Positions 12,401-27,399 are shown, counted from the first letter of the stretch. The stretch is DNA of 64,000 nt from Neelides folsomi (GCA_034687125.1 JAQGBZ010000209.1:1-64000), one strand, 5' to 3'. Translations and numbers: made by a program. The notes: generated by a model not told the origin, from the letters alone.

Positions 12401-13975
12401 TTCAACGCGAAGTGGAAATTGAGGTTGATAGCATCGACAAAGCTGGGAACTTCATTGGGTGAGTTCCATTTAAATATCAAATATCTGCATTATTATTGAA
12501 ACAAAGGAATTTAGGCCAATGAGGATCAAAGCCGCAGACTAATCAATTCAAATATTTTTAGATGGCTTTGGGTTGGGAATAAAAATCTTAGCGTGATGTT
12601 GGTTGAGGAATCATTGGCCTCCGTTCACTTTTCGGCTGAAAAGAGCCATTACTTCCGCCAATTGCAGATTGCCGAGGATAACGGAAAGAAAAATAAAGAA
12701 AAGGTAATTAGTGAATCAAGATAACTTATCGGATAATTTTCATGCAAATACAGATAGTCTCATTCTATAGAATACTTACCATTAATTAAAATACGTTTTA
12801 CATAAATGGATTTGAATATCCAAAAATGGATCAAACATTTGTTACCAATATAAATAAAATGTACTTTATTATATATTTATTTATTATAAAATTGTTATTC
12901 TCATTCTACTAGATTTGGTTGAATTACGAAGAAGTGAGTAAAGAGGACGTGAAAGTTGAGGATGAACGAGCTGAGCGAAAGGTTGAATTGAAGAGTGTGA
13001 TCATTACGGAGGTCACGCCGGAACTTCACGTTTTTGTTCAATTCACTGAAGAGGTAAATTCATAAACTTGATATTGATTCAAAAAAAGACTAAACGAGGA
13101 ATTTCAGGGTGATAAATTGGAAACTTTGACGAATGATTTCCGACGTGAACTTGCTGATCATCCTCCGCTTACAGGGGCTTACACTCCAAAATTGGGTAAG
13201 TTGACATTGAACCACGTCCACGTTTTACGAAGGGTGAGAAATGAATGGGGAAATTTACAAAGGTATTTATTGATTTTAGGGGATTTGTGTGTGGCTCGGT
13301 ACAGTGCCGACAATGAATGGTATCGAGCACGTGTTGAGAAAGTTTGTGGAGGAGAAGCAAATGTTTTGTTTGTTGACTATGGAAATCGAGAAACTGTCAA
13401 AACTGCAAAATGTGCTCAACTTCCACCAGCTTTTACACATCCAGATTTTGCACGAGAATTTGCATTGGCTTTTCTTAATCTTCCATCGGATGTGAGATGA
13501 TATTTAATTTAACCCAAGTCATTTGGTTTATCATTAAGGTTTGAAAAATATTTGATTCACAATTTTCCATGTTTTTAGGAGGAATATGCAGCGGATTCTT
13601 TATCCACTTTGAGACATGACGTCTCTGAAGGGAAATTCCTCATGAACATTGAATACAAATCTGCTGGAATTGATTACATCACGTTGGTCACTGAAGGAGA
13701 CAACAAAATCGACATTGGACAATCATTGGTAAAAGAAGGCTTATTCCTCGTTGAAAACAGAAAAGACAAGCGTCTTCAGAAACTTGTAAGTTTAACCTTC
13801 ATATATAGTTAATTTAATCATCATAAACTTAATAATGATGATAATTGGATCAATTTAAAATGTGTAGATGAAGGACTACAAAGCAGCTGAGAAAGAAGCA
13901 AAGCAAAACCATCACGGAGTTTGGCGCTATGGTGACATCACGGAAGACGATGCTCGAGAATTTGGTGCTCGTTAA
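9486..13975 (+). CDS. SND1: Tudor-SN / staphylococcal nuclease domain-containing protein 1
   Basis: The complete model has 15 exons: 9486-9542, 9849-9976, 10158-10449, 10554-10724, 10824-10991, 11145-11443, 11530-11775, 11899-12082, 12154-12458, 12562-12703, 12913-13053, 13108-13195, 13280-13491, 13579-13785 and 13868-13975. All phases agree and give 915 residues; the human protein has 910. Four SN (OB-fold) domains cover about residues 10-655. A Tudor domain near 735-790 shows [18 protein letters not shown] and VLFVDYGN, and a split fifth SN fold follows. The family is a cytoplasmic RNA-binding cofactor in RISC-associated RNA decay, editing-linked regulation and transcription coactivation, and its Tudor domain binds dimethylarginine partners. 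The start follows the family N-terminus, with residues 1-19 in the first coding exon. The intron at 13196-13279 is stop-free and a multiple of three (see findings). Confidence 0.96.
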
Positions 13976-15763
13976 ATTTTGTGGGGAAAAGGCCCAAAAT
14001 TCAATATATAAATGAAATATTATATATTACATATATATAATTATACTTGAGAGATATTAATACTTGATTGATAAAGAGTAAATTCCTTGCATTCTACAAA
14101 ATGCTCAAATGTCGTCAATTTACATTATAAATAATCTATATTCGACCCAATTTGATTTTCCTCTTTTTTGAATGACATTATTTAACAACATTGAAAGACA
14201 TACAGTTGTTTATTTATTAGGCGTTAAAAATGCTTTGTTATGTACTCGTTATTTGATAGGTGTGATTATAAATATTTATAATATTAAAGTATGTAAAACC
14301 TAATGTCTATTTATTTGTTAATATTGGTTAATTTGAGGATTAATTAAATACATATCGCTTGACTTCCATTTAAAAAATTGTAATCATGAAATTGGACAGC
14401 CAAACGCTGTGGACATTGCAGACTCTTTCACAGCGTCATTTATCTGATTTGAAGAATTTTAAATTGTTGGGGGAATTTAAGACATCTGTCCTAGTCTAAT
14501 TGTGTCTTACCTTAATTACCTTTTAATGTGCTTAAATATCAATTTGACTCTTCCATATCAGATTCCATATTTTTATTATTAAAAAGGGTGGTGGGGAAAT
14601 CAAGTGTTGACATTAAAGAGGAATTTCAGAAATGATTCCCCTCAACTTAAATTAAGGTGGTTAAACTCATCGACAGCTATTGAATCATTCTGCCATTGAA
14701 ATTAGCTAAATATTTCCTCAAATTTCAATTCCAACCACACCTTTGCTAATAAAATAGACTATATAGGTGCATACGTTGCTTGGTACTTATCTAATATTGT
14801 TAGTATCATGAGATCAAATATTTTGAGTATATTTAACTAATAATAAGAATATATTATACATAGATATATAAGCGTACATAACAAAGCTAATCTTTACCCC
14901 AAACTAAAATTATATATGATTAGATATTTATAAAATATGTGTACATATTTTTAAATAAATTTTCCAATTAATGAAATTCCATACGTATTTAATTTAACGT
15001 TAGTATGTTTTGAAATTAAAATTATGTATTTTAAATATTAAGATCCAATGAATTGGAATAAAGATATACCTAGCTCATTTATCTTACTTCATATCCTCCT
15101 GACTTTATTCTCATATAAGCATCTAAAACATCAAATTACAAAATATCCATTTTCTCTAAATACATAATTAGGTGTTTAAAATCGAACAAAATGGTCCAAT
15201 TATTTCTTGGTATAAATATTTTATAAAATATTCCGCTCTAGATTTTTGTCCAATTGGAAAATCCATTTAACTTTTTATTCCATTTAATATTGTCCTTATT
15301 TGATTGACTATTGATTCTTGTTATCCATTTAGTTATTGTAATTTATATAAATAAATGTGTCAAATTTAATAATTTTATACGGTACCATGTTTCAATGTGA
15401 AATGCGTATGGTTTATATTATATCCCTAGCCCAAATGCGTTTGAAAGACGCCGTTCAACCAAGAGATTCTTGAACATCGTTGATGATTCTAAGTTGTTGT
15501 TCATTTGACCCTCCATCGTGTTGACCATCCATCGAATGTCATCGCAGGTGATTTATTATTTAATTTGGAATGTGTGATTCTCCATTTTCGAAGGTGTCTG
15601 AGGTGTGTGAGGGGAAGAAGTCAGTGGATAGTTTCCTGCCAACTCCTTCCCACTTCTCCATCACATCCACCATCGGTCCCCCTTAGTCCCTTCATCTTTC
15701 AATCATCATGGCGAGGGCAGTGTTCTAATTACTAACCATTTTAAACTACTCAAGGACTTCCAA
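13976..15763. other. AT-rich intergenic region
   Basis: This holds the SND1 3' UTR and a very AT-rich spacer up to the PWWP2-like gene. I see no coding sequence. The moderately GC part from about 15440 may be 5' UTR or promoter of the downstream gene. Confidence 0.5.
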
Positions 15764-17360
15764 ATGGAGACCAGATCTGAGAAACCTCTCGAGCGAAAGT
15801 CCAACATTCTTGTCAACATTGACGATCTCAGGGACGGGCTGTTGGTCGTCTCCTTCTCCCACGCTGACAATCAATATCAAGGTGTTCTCTTCCAGCTCAA
15901 CAGAGAGTAAGTGACACATTTGACACACCATTTACAGACATCCATTCCAGAGGTGATGAAATGAGCATGATTGGGGAACATTTTTTAATTTTAATTTAAT
16001 TATTTTTTGACACAGACGAGGAATTCCGTCTGGGATTTCCTACCCGAAGGAATATCTGAGCGGGTCCGAAAGCTTGGACCCTGATACAGTTCCGCCCATT
16101 TATCAGCGGAAGAGCTATTTCCAAGAGTTGAGTCCGAGTTCCCCGTCGAAGCCGCTGCTGAGACGAACCATCAAGCCCCCTGCGAGGTTCAAGAATGGGC
16201 GAGCAGGGCTCCGTCTCCGTTCTCGTCCAGTCCTCTGCGCCAAGTGCAAAGACATCTGCAATGAGAAGGACGAGAAGCCGCCGTTGGGTTCGCCGGTAAA
16301 AATTGAGCCATCCAAGTCGCCAATCGACCCCAAAGAATTTGCCTTTTCCATCGTCGGAGGAAAAGGAATCCTTGAGAGCTACTGGAGAAGGCCTTCCATC
16401 TACGAGACCTATCCCGAAGAGCTCAATTACAATACGGATTGCGGAATCGGTCCGCGTCGTCCCGGTTCCCTCGATCCGAATGGGAACATCTTGGGCCAAA
16501 TGGATTTCGACAGCTGTGAGTTGAACCAGGACTATGCGTATCCGATTCTTCCTGATGGGACCGTGGACTCGATCCGACTCCCCAACGGCTTGCCCAAGAA
16601 GGGAAAAGTGAAGAAGTCGAGACGGTCCGTGAAGCGACCTGCGAGTCGTCGGAACCTATTTGTGAAAAGAAACCCTTCGCCCAAACCGCCCTCGGTCGAT
16701 GTAGGGACTTGGAGCCGGAGGGCCAACGATGAGACTGAAGGACCAGGCGAAGAGGATTCTCGCAGCATGTCGAGTCCCACCGAGAAGCCCGATGAGACTG
16801 AGAATGGCGAAAAATGGGAGAATCGGTTCAGGAAGAAATGTTTAGTTCCGGCCAGGTTCAGAGACTCCAGCATGGTAACTAAGAACATCTTCAAGTTCAA
16901 GAAAAGGAGAGCCAATGAGACGGTCGTGAACGAGGAGGAAGAAGAGGTCAACCAAGGTCGACGCTCAAGCGATTCCAACGTCAGAGTTCTCACTCCGCCG
17001 CCTCCGATCAAAGGCCCTTTCCTCCCAGTTGACCCACTTGAGACGGAAAAGGCTCCCAATGGACTGGAAGATGGGGAGCCGAAGCGATCGATTAAAATCA
17101 CGCTTAAGAGTCTTGGACTAAACCGAATCATCGTCGTTCCGCCGAAAGAGGAGGATGGAAGAAACGAAGTCGAGCTTGAGCCCAAGGCTGTGCGAAAAGC
17201 AATGAAGAAGGCAAAGAAGGAGAAGCGTCGTCGACACAAGTCAAGTCAAAATCCGGACTTTGTCGATTCAGCCCTCCCGATGATGCCGACGTTGACCCCG
17301 CGTCCTACACATTTTAATCCTCCTTCTCCCTTCCCACCAGTCCTCGACCCACAATTCTGA
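15764..17360 (+). CDS. PWWP2A/PWWP2B-family protein lacking the PWWP domain
   Basis: There are two exons, 15764-15906 and 16016-17360, encoding 495 residues. The N-terminal block (about residues 14-60; ILVNIDDLRDGLLVVSFS then GVLFQLNRE and GIPSG) matches the conserved N-terminus of vertebrate PWWP2A/B. The block RRTIKPP (about 97-103) followed by LRLRSRPVLCAKCK (about 113-126) matches the internal RTIK...RLRPRQVLCEKCK segment of that family. The rest is basic and Ser/Pro-rich, with a Lys/Arg-rich stretch near residues 450-480. In vertebrates PWWP2 proteins bind H2A.Z nucleosomes and a NuRD subcomplex through the N-terminal and internal regions and H3K36me3 through a C-terminal PWWP domain. 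That domain is not present here, nor in the DNA before the next gene. The protein is therefore probably nuclear and chromatin-associated with an altered reader function. The family call rests on the two motif blocks. Confidence 0.7.
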
Positions 17361-17662
17361 ATATTTTTTTTAGAATATGAGAATGCGGCACCTTATTATT
17401 TAAAATAATATAATAAAAATATATGCGCATAATTTAAACCTTTTTTGGCGGCACGAAATGAAAAATCAAATGGTAGTCACTCATTTTATTCATTTCATAT
17501 TACTAATAAATTCATCATCATGTGTTACTATAACATTATATACAGGTCATATAACATTATAATATATATTACATTTGTTATTGATTTTCATCAAATCTTA
17601 TATAAAAATGGATTTATGGTGTATACAGATAATCCCAGTAATTCGTCACTTAAAAGTTTATT

Positions 17663-18699
17663 TTACATAATGTACCCATGGATAGATTCTTGCACATGGT
17701 TGGGCGTCATTCGGTTAAATCCTAGAGCAATTAAATGCTTTGGTGGTGCCGGATACATCAATCCTAGTACGTGATTAAATCCCTTCACAGCTTTATCGCA
17801 ATTCTTTCGAAACCTAAATTTACATTTCATTAGAATTGAAGAAATGAAGATAATAAATAATACTAATATTGTTAAAGATTTTTTAAAGATTTTAAATTAA
17901 GTTTAAAATATCACCGCTCTAGTCCAAATTTTTCGATGGCTCGTCGGAATCCAAAAAGTTTTGACTCGATCCACGCTTCTCTCTCCACTGTCGTTTCTGC
18001 AGGATTATCAGGGGTTGGATAGTATAAAACTTTTTCTTCGACACTCTGCATTTACAAAACAATTATATTAATGGAAACTGTGATTTAAATGAGGAATTCC
18101 CGAACTGCAATTATACATGACTCAGGAATGAATTTAAAAGTTATATATGTAATTTGAGAAATACCATGACTCGATTGTATCCAATGTTGTGTGTGAAGGT
18201 GACCATCGTTTTCTCCTCGGGATTAATATAAGACTCTTCAATAATTGCAACCAGCGTGTTTGGAGTGAAGCGTTCTCCCCATTTCGGCATCGGGTTGGTT
18301 TTGGTTAAAAGCCGCTTCGTATAAAGATAATCTCCTCTCATCTCTCGAACAATTGTATCTTCTGAGAGGACATGTGAACTAAAAGGACATTAATTATAAA
18401 GTTAAATTTTAAACTACAATTCAAACAAATACATTTCAATGAATTATTGAAACTTTATTTAAATCAGTACAAAGTTATGAACGATTCTAATTAATGGCAT
18501 GAATTGGTAATAATTTAATAATATAATTTTGAAATGTTTATTATTTTTATAAGCAAAGAATATATAATACATATATATAATTGGGTATCTCGTGGTGAGA
18601 TTCTCACCTATAAGGATTTGGGTATCGACTCCAGAATGCCTTTGCAACTTGGTCCCACGAATAAACAAAGGAGGAAATGCCTTGAAAATATTTGACCAT
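17663..18699 (-). CDS. PRELID1: PRELI domain-containing protein 1 (mitochondrial phosphatidic acid transfer)
   Basis: There are four exons on the minus strand: 18699-18608, 18378-18165, 18045-17915 and 17813-17663. Phases agree and give 195 residues; the human protein has 219. The PRELI/MSF1 domain fills most of it. Family landmarks are MVKYF and SWDQV at the start, FWSRYPNPY, HVLSEDTIVRE, KRLLTKTNPMPKWGER, TMVTFTHNI and REAWIESKLFG. The family works with a TRIAP1-type partner in the intermembrane space to move phosphatidic acid for cardiolipin synthesis. The C-terminal tail after the PRELI domain is short and lacks the long Ala/Lys helix of the human protein. The last donor is a weak GTGATA; without splicing there the frame stops at once, so the fourth exon is supported mainly by continued family similarity (FRKNCDKAVKGF). 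The 3' end converges on the PWWP2-like gene about 300 bases away. Confidence 0.93.
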
Positions 18700-19590
18700 A
18701 TTTATGGCTATTCAATTGTCTTTCATTACTAAAATTTGGAGGAATAGAGTTCAATTAAAGGTGTTATTAATTTGAATTAATTTAAGTGCCGATAGAAGGA
18801 AAAATGGGGAAGATGGAAAGGGAATGTAAAATGGTTTCAGATTTTAGTCTCATCCCACTTTCCTTTTCTCTATCAGCCCATGTCCCATACAAACGAAGAA
18901 GAGATGAATTGAAGAATTGTTACAAGATGGAGAAATAAAATAATGATAGACTTTTATGGAAATTACCAATTTTTCGTCATTTATTAAGAAGTCAAAGTAA
19001 GCGTAGAACAAAGAGGAATAAAAAATAAAGCTTTAAGAACACACTTAAATATATACCATTTATCTGGAATTTATTTAATTTCCATATTAGTTACCTACCA
19101 TAAGACTATATTTAACTAGTTATTATATTATATTTATACTTATACTTACAATATAATATAAGTAAGGATTACTGGCACATTTCATTTACAATTAAATGTA
19201 AAAACAATAAATATTATAAATGAAAATTGAATCACAAACAACATTAAAGCAATATAGCAATATACATATATTATATAATATTAGATTTGAAAATATATAA
19301 AATATAATATACAATATACAAAAGCTAATTTCAAAATAATTAGCACAAATAAGCTTGAAGTACAAAAAATGAACTTTAATAGTTAACACAATTACTTTAA
19401 TACATGCATTTGAATCATTTTAGCTTTTCAACAAGTCTTCTATATATAATATATATTATATATGCTATATAAATATATCCTTCCTTAAATATTGCCAGAA
19501 TACTAATATCACAAATATTTATTAAACTATAAAATATTTAACGAACTAAAATGAATTATTTAATTAAACTAGAGTTATTTAAAATAATAT
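18700..19590. other. AT-rich spacer
   Basis: This lies between the 3' end of the PDGF/VEGF-like gene and the start of PRELID1, both on the minus strand. It is very AT-rich with no coding signal, and should contain PRELID1 promoter sequence and the growth-factor 3' UTR. Confidence 0.5.
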
Positions 19591-22500
19591 TTAACGTTTC
19601 TTTTCACTCTTTTGGTTTTTCCTTCTTTGTTGTTCGTGTTGTCGTCGGTGTCTTCTTTCCAATGACTTGCATTGGCAAGTTTCATAGTCGAATAGAAATC
19701 CGCTGTTGCATTCTTCCGTGTCTCGACATTTGCAAGCGCAGTCGGAATGATCCCAAATCTTCTGCCTGTTTCTTTTGCATCTCTCCATCATTTCTTCGTT
19801 CTTGCACACGCATTGGCATTCACCACTATCATACCGTTGTTTACCATTGCAATGCTGAAATTCAAAAATTATCAATTTAACCCAACCAATTAATTAATTA
19901 ATTAAAACAGATTTACATTAATTGGTAATATGATAGTAATGATAGGACGTTTGTTGTTTGGTTTACCTCTTTTTTGATTTTGCAATTACAATGACATTTG
20001 GTGTGTTCTTCCACGAGAACTTCTTCCGTAGAAACGAACTTAAGCGGAGGGCCGCGATCTTCGACTTCATTGCTATAACTGAACTTTGATACTTGGACGA
20101 AGACCTGACGTGTGGACACTGGTTCACAAGCAAGTTGATCAGAAATGCAACATCCGCCGCATCTAATTCACATAGACCTTATTTATCTATATTTTAATAA
20201 TTTATAATTAAATATATTATTTACCTCTCAACCCGGACACAAAGAGGCAAATAAACAGCGTTTAAATCCTGCGCAGCTATAGGTACATCAACGGTTTTTA
20301 ACTCAGGTTTGCAAATAGCCGGATCGGAGATTCGCTTTATAGCTGAGTCCTGATTGTTTCCGAACCTCACTGCAATTATAATTCAAATTACCATTTGACT
20401 CACAAAATGAAATATAGCAAAAAATAATTATAAGATTTAGCAAAAATACTTCACAAATGAACACTTACATGCATGAAACCAGGGGCCGTTAATTATGGCT
20501 TTTTGGTCTCACATTCTATGCTGTTATTTACTAAAAGCTAATTATTAAACTAGCTCTATTAAAGTAGCTTATAATTAGGTTCTATTAAGATGAAGGCATT
20601 CTCATTGTTAAATATTGTTTATATCAAAGTACCATGATAAGTCTGGTTTGGATGCTTTATTAATTAACAAACCATTTAAATGTTAAAGGGGGATTGAACC
20701 CGTCATTTGTGGTTTTTTCCCACTTTTCGATATTTGAAGGTTTTTACCAAATAAACCCGAATCTGGTGCCTCTGGTTGTGAGCTAGGGGCCATGAGCAAA
20801 GATGCAAATTTTGATTTTGTGGTCACAATGATGGGCGAGGGCGTAGTTGTCATTTTAATCCTATGTGCATGTCCACTGATCAAGGGCTTTCTCGTACTCA
20901 AACTTCCCGCTGTAGTTGCAGTCGGGAGATATAAAACGACGTTCGGCACTGACGTTGTATTTAAATCCCTCAAGGAATCGTTGACTAAACAATAGTTATT
21001 ATGAAACAATACAATAACTACACAAGTTACAGTAAATTAAATTCTTAGATATTTTCATATTCATTTTAAACTTTAAAATACATAATACTATTCTAATGTA
21101 CCTATATAAGTACTACTAATAGTACATGTACTATCTACTAATACTAATCTATTGAGTCTATTATATAGTAATTGTAGTAATTATGTAGGTATTATATGAT
21201 TTATATGGTAATTATATTTCCTGGACATTTATATAGAATAAAAAAATTTATATAATAAAAAATATTGAATTGTGAGAGATAATTAAAAGAATCTCACTTG
21301 TGACTCCCGAAGACGAATCAAGGGGCTTTCCATCCAGCCACACATAAACCTGCCCTTTGACCTCCTTCAGTTCCACATTGGACACGAATTTTCTGATGAC
21401 TTTTGCCAAGTCTTGCTCCTCGGAAAGCTTCTTGAGGAAATCGAGGGGAATCTAAAAAGAATTCATCTTCATTTAATGGTTCCTTAAATGAGGATTCAAA
21501 GGCGGTCAAATGCTTTGCTTTCAATCAAATTGATTTAAACTGATGAGTCTCAATGTAAGAGTTGTTGAGGCCAACCTGTTTGCCTGCATAACTAATGCCG
21601 TGAGCAAATCTTCTTTTTGTCTAATGGTGCAAATCCAAAGCCTGGTCCTCAAGGGGCATAAAAAACCAATTGGATTTCCATCAATTCTGCGAACTCTTGG
21701 TTCTTTCTCAGAATGATCCTCATTTACATAAATATTTTGCTTACAACACAACACATACCTAATTACTTCTTATGTATAATGTATTTCCATGTCTCTCACA
21801 TAAAATTTAATTTTGTATGAATAAATGCTTTAAATGAGTTTAAATTATAAATTTTTAAATTTTATTAATGAACCTACTGTATTAGTCCGTGATTTGTCCG
21901 GTGCCCGAATTATATCCGGGTCCGATTTATATCCGGAGGTGGAACCTGAGATTTTTAATTATATCCGGGTAAATTATTATAATGGGCGAATTATTAAACA
22001 TTTTAACGTATTCCTTGATCTTAATTTTTATTTCAATTCAATTAATAAATGCCACGAAGGCTTTTTCGTGTTGAATTTAAATAAAAAGTGCTTCAATATG
22101 CTAAAACACACAGTGGAAAAGCCACTTCCAAGCATTTTAAAAGAGAAGCAAGATGAATCTATTATTTATAATAGCAAAAGTAACCCTTTTACATCTGAAG
22201 ATTCAGGTTCTGATGATTAAAATTCAGTTTTAAATAAAAATAAAAAATTTCTAAATGCCACGTCCTAAATTATTTTAAATATATCCGGTGCACGATTTAT
22301 ATCCGGAGATCGGAGGTAATATTTTTAATTATATCCGGGGACAATTCACGGACCAATACGGTATTCACTTCAAAGTAAAAGTTTCAAAAGATGTAATTGA
22401 ATAAGAAAACAAGAATTGTTCTTGCAAAAACATCATTTGTCATTTGAACTAATTATTATGAATTGCCTTATTACCTATTAGTATATTATAGATTTTAAAA

Positions 22501-22766
22501 TACTGGTAAGTAATAAAATGTATTGGCTTTACCCTTTTCTTATTATTTTTGACGTGGGGTGTTTGTGTTGTTTTCGTGAGTGTTGACCCGTTCCGATATT
22601 CCGATGGTAGGAAAGTAGGGAAAACAATATTTCCTGCCTGGGTTTTGTTCGAGGTTGTTCTGATTGACCTTTGTTCAAAATGTTCCTCACTGGAGCCTCC
22701 GGTTGACCTCCGATCCTCCTGGGCTATGAGGAGCGTGAAGAGCGAGGAAAGGAGAAACAATCTCAT
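19591..22766 (-). CDS. Pvf: PDGF/VEGF-related growth factor (PVF type)
   Basis: Six minus-strand exons: 22766-22533, 21451-21298, 20984-20748, 20369-20225, 20162-19967 and 19854-19591. The model is in phase throughout and encodes 409 residues. The start was chosen as the ATG that directly opens a signal peptide (MRLFLLSSLFTLLIA). A low-complexity pro-region follows, then a cystine-knot PDGF domain at about residues 227-317 with Cys228, Cys252, the RCGGCC core (about 257-262), Cys269 and the CHCNC end (about 313-317). The C-terminal exon holds further CxCxC units (ECQCVC, DCACKC, TCQC) and a strongly basic tail, as in VEGF-C and insect PVF proteins. It is expected to be a secreted dimer acting on a PVR/VEGFR-type receptor tyrosine kinase in hemocyte migration and epithelial signalling. 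The basic tail may bind heparan sulfate. Intron 1 carries an inverted-repeat element (21877-22361). Which insect PVF it corresponds to is not decided. Confidence 0.92.
21877..22361. mobile_element. 485-bp TA-flanked inverted-repeat element inside an intron
   Basis: The termini ctgtattagtccgtgatttg and the complement of the other end (ccgtattggtccgtgaattg) match at most positions. TA lies immediately outside both ends. Variants of atatccgg recur just inside both ends, at least six times in all. A plus-strand frame runs through the element to a stop at 22220, but its first ATG (21834) lies outside the element, so it may be only the remnant of a transposon protein. The element sits in the first intron of the PVF gene and was probably mobilised by a TA-targeting transposase. 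Confidence 0.65.
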
Positions 22767-23452
22767 GGCACTTCCACTCTCTGACTGATTCAAAACATCT
22801 CAACATCCCTAACAAACTCACCAAACTCAGATCAAAATGAATCGCGCAGAGGAAATCCGCTTTCAATCACTCAAACCATTTGATTTAAACCAACAAAGAA
22901 TTGATTTTAATTGATTTTTAAATCAGTTGATCATTTAAATGCACAATTAAACACTTCATTAATTCATTACTTAAATGATTCGATCTTATTATACTGCATG
23001 AGCGATAATTTTAAGTGACACATTACATACTTAATATATTTAAATGAAAAACTTGAAAGTGCAGTTAATTTTATTACCAAATTTGCATAATGTTCTTTTT
23101 TCCTTGAGATTTAATATTTAGAGAACATTCTTGACGGAAAATGAGTTATGGAATGAAGATTCATTTTCAATCATAAATAAATGCAAGTTCTACCCCTACA
23201 ATACAATTCCTACAATACCAATTAGTCAAGTTACAAATGAATTACGTTTAGGGTGATTAGTTACGAATGAATGATTAGCCAAAATTTGTAATCAATGACA
23301 TTTGGCGGAATTTTCTCCTTGAGAATCAAAGATTCTTTTAAAAACATTTCAATTACAGGTAGTTCATAAAGGATCGTTCACTTTCTACAGATTGTTCTAA
23401 GTGCTTATGCTTAAGATAATATGTAGTGCACTATGTGGAGTATTAAGATATG

Positions 23453-23975
23453 TATCGGGTGGCCCAGCGTTAACTGAGTATTTTTGATCATCCCTAACTT
23501 TTTTATTTTTTACCTGAATTTTCTCAAAGAATATCATTACATGCTTAATGCATCATACAACTAGAAAATTAATCTTAATTTGTGGTTTGAGCACCATTAG
23601 CTTCAGCGCAGCGTTGAAAAGGACCTTCGACAGCCTCCCAAGTTCATTTACACACAGCAACGGGTATTTCACTGAACGCTTGGACAATCTCATTCCCAAC
23701 CACTCGATTTTTTGTGGAGCTCATAGTTGGAATTGTCCAAGCGTTCAGTGAAACGTCCGCTTCTTTATGCTTTATGTAAAATAGCTTGAGAAGCTTCCAA
23801 AGGTTGTTTGAAACGCTGTATTGAAGTAAATGGGGCTGGAATCACATATTGAGATTATTATTTTAGTTGTCTGATGCATTGAGCAAATAATGATAATCTA
23901 TGAGAAAATTATGTTAAAAAATTAAAAAAGTTAGGGATGATCAAAAATACTCAGTTAACGCTGGGTCACCTTGTA
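23453..23975. mobile_element. About 520-bp miniature inverted-repeat element with a nested hairpin
   Basis: Terminal inverted repeats of roughly 55-60 bases include gcgttaactgagtatttttg and atcatccctaacttttt, with TA outside both ends. Inside is a second, perfect 22-base inverted repeat (23667-23688 against 23732-23753) that would fold into its own hairpin. There is no transposase frame, so it is probably a non-autonomous mariner-like element. It lies between the PVF gene and tryptophan dioxygenase. Confidence 0.75.
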
Positions 23976-24251
23976 TGTACCTACTCTATGTACACATGTA
24001 ATAGGTATTCATGTATAGTACAAGTACACAAATATGGTACATATACATACATATTTACATAATATTGTGGTAGTGACGCAATACATTATGATCCTAATGT
24101 TCACTTGTTTATATTTTCCAAACTAAGAATTAATTTGTATTGTTCAAGGGCGGAAAATTAAGAATGGTAATAAATATGTATATTATATAAGAAGTATGTT
24201 TACACGAATAGAGTGATCTCTGTAAGATCCACTTATAGTTAATAGTTGTGT

Positions 24252-24389
24252 TTATTTAGCTTTAATCCAACATGTCAATAAGCTGAAGCGATCTTTGGTT
24301 TCTGAGTCAAGTTTTTGAATGACGTTGGATTCCTTTTCTTCATCGAGCCACTCAGAATGCCAAGGAATAATTATTAAATTATCACTCAT
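24252..24389 (-). CDS. Possible short open frame or orphan exon, 45 residues
   Basis: A minus-strand frame from an ATG at 24389 to a stop at 24252 reads as an amphipathic, charged peptide (parts: PWHSEWLDEEKESN, KLDSETKDRF). Its composition looks more like protein than the surrounding AT-rich DNA, but I recognise no family. It could be a small gene, the last exon of an unseen gene, or chance. Confidence 0.2.
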   Translation of the reverse strand: MSDNLIIIPWHSEWLDEEKESNVIQKLDSETKDRFSLLTCWIKAK

Positions 24390-24841
24390 AAATTATTAAT
24401 CAAAGTTATGTAAGTAAATATTGGTCTACACATCTCCTCACTCCCTCAAATTATATAAAAAGAGATTCACCAGACTAATAAAATTACATAATCAAAACAT
24501 TCGATATGAATCCATTGATGGAGGATATGACCAATTTAAATATTTTCTTGGTGGGTTTCGCTGTTTGACCGACCTCGACAATTGACCTAAAGCTACATAT
24601 AGTAAGTAGCTATATAAATAATACGGTATATAATGTACTATTAGTAAATAAGTACACATATGATATCCATACACTCTGTTCTGTATGTAGTTCTGTATGT
24701 AGACAATAAAAAATGAATGTATGTAGAAATAGAATAAAATTCTATGTATTTATTATGATTATTTGGTGTTATTTTTCCCTGATACGGAGTAGTAGACAGC
24801 CAAGTCATTGGACAAGTGTGTTGATAACTTTTAAAACCTAA

Positions 24842-27399
<2,558 letters not shown>

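Noticed and set aside
20688-20702. Another box B-like gggttcaatccc on the minus strand
   Set aside because: The upstream sequence does not fold as a tRNA and lacks box A. It lies between PVF exons 3 and 4.
22220-22793. Earlier start for the PVF protein in the same frame
   Set aside because: The upstream codon is TTG. The ATG at 22766 directly precedes a signal peptide.
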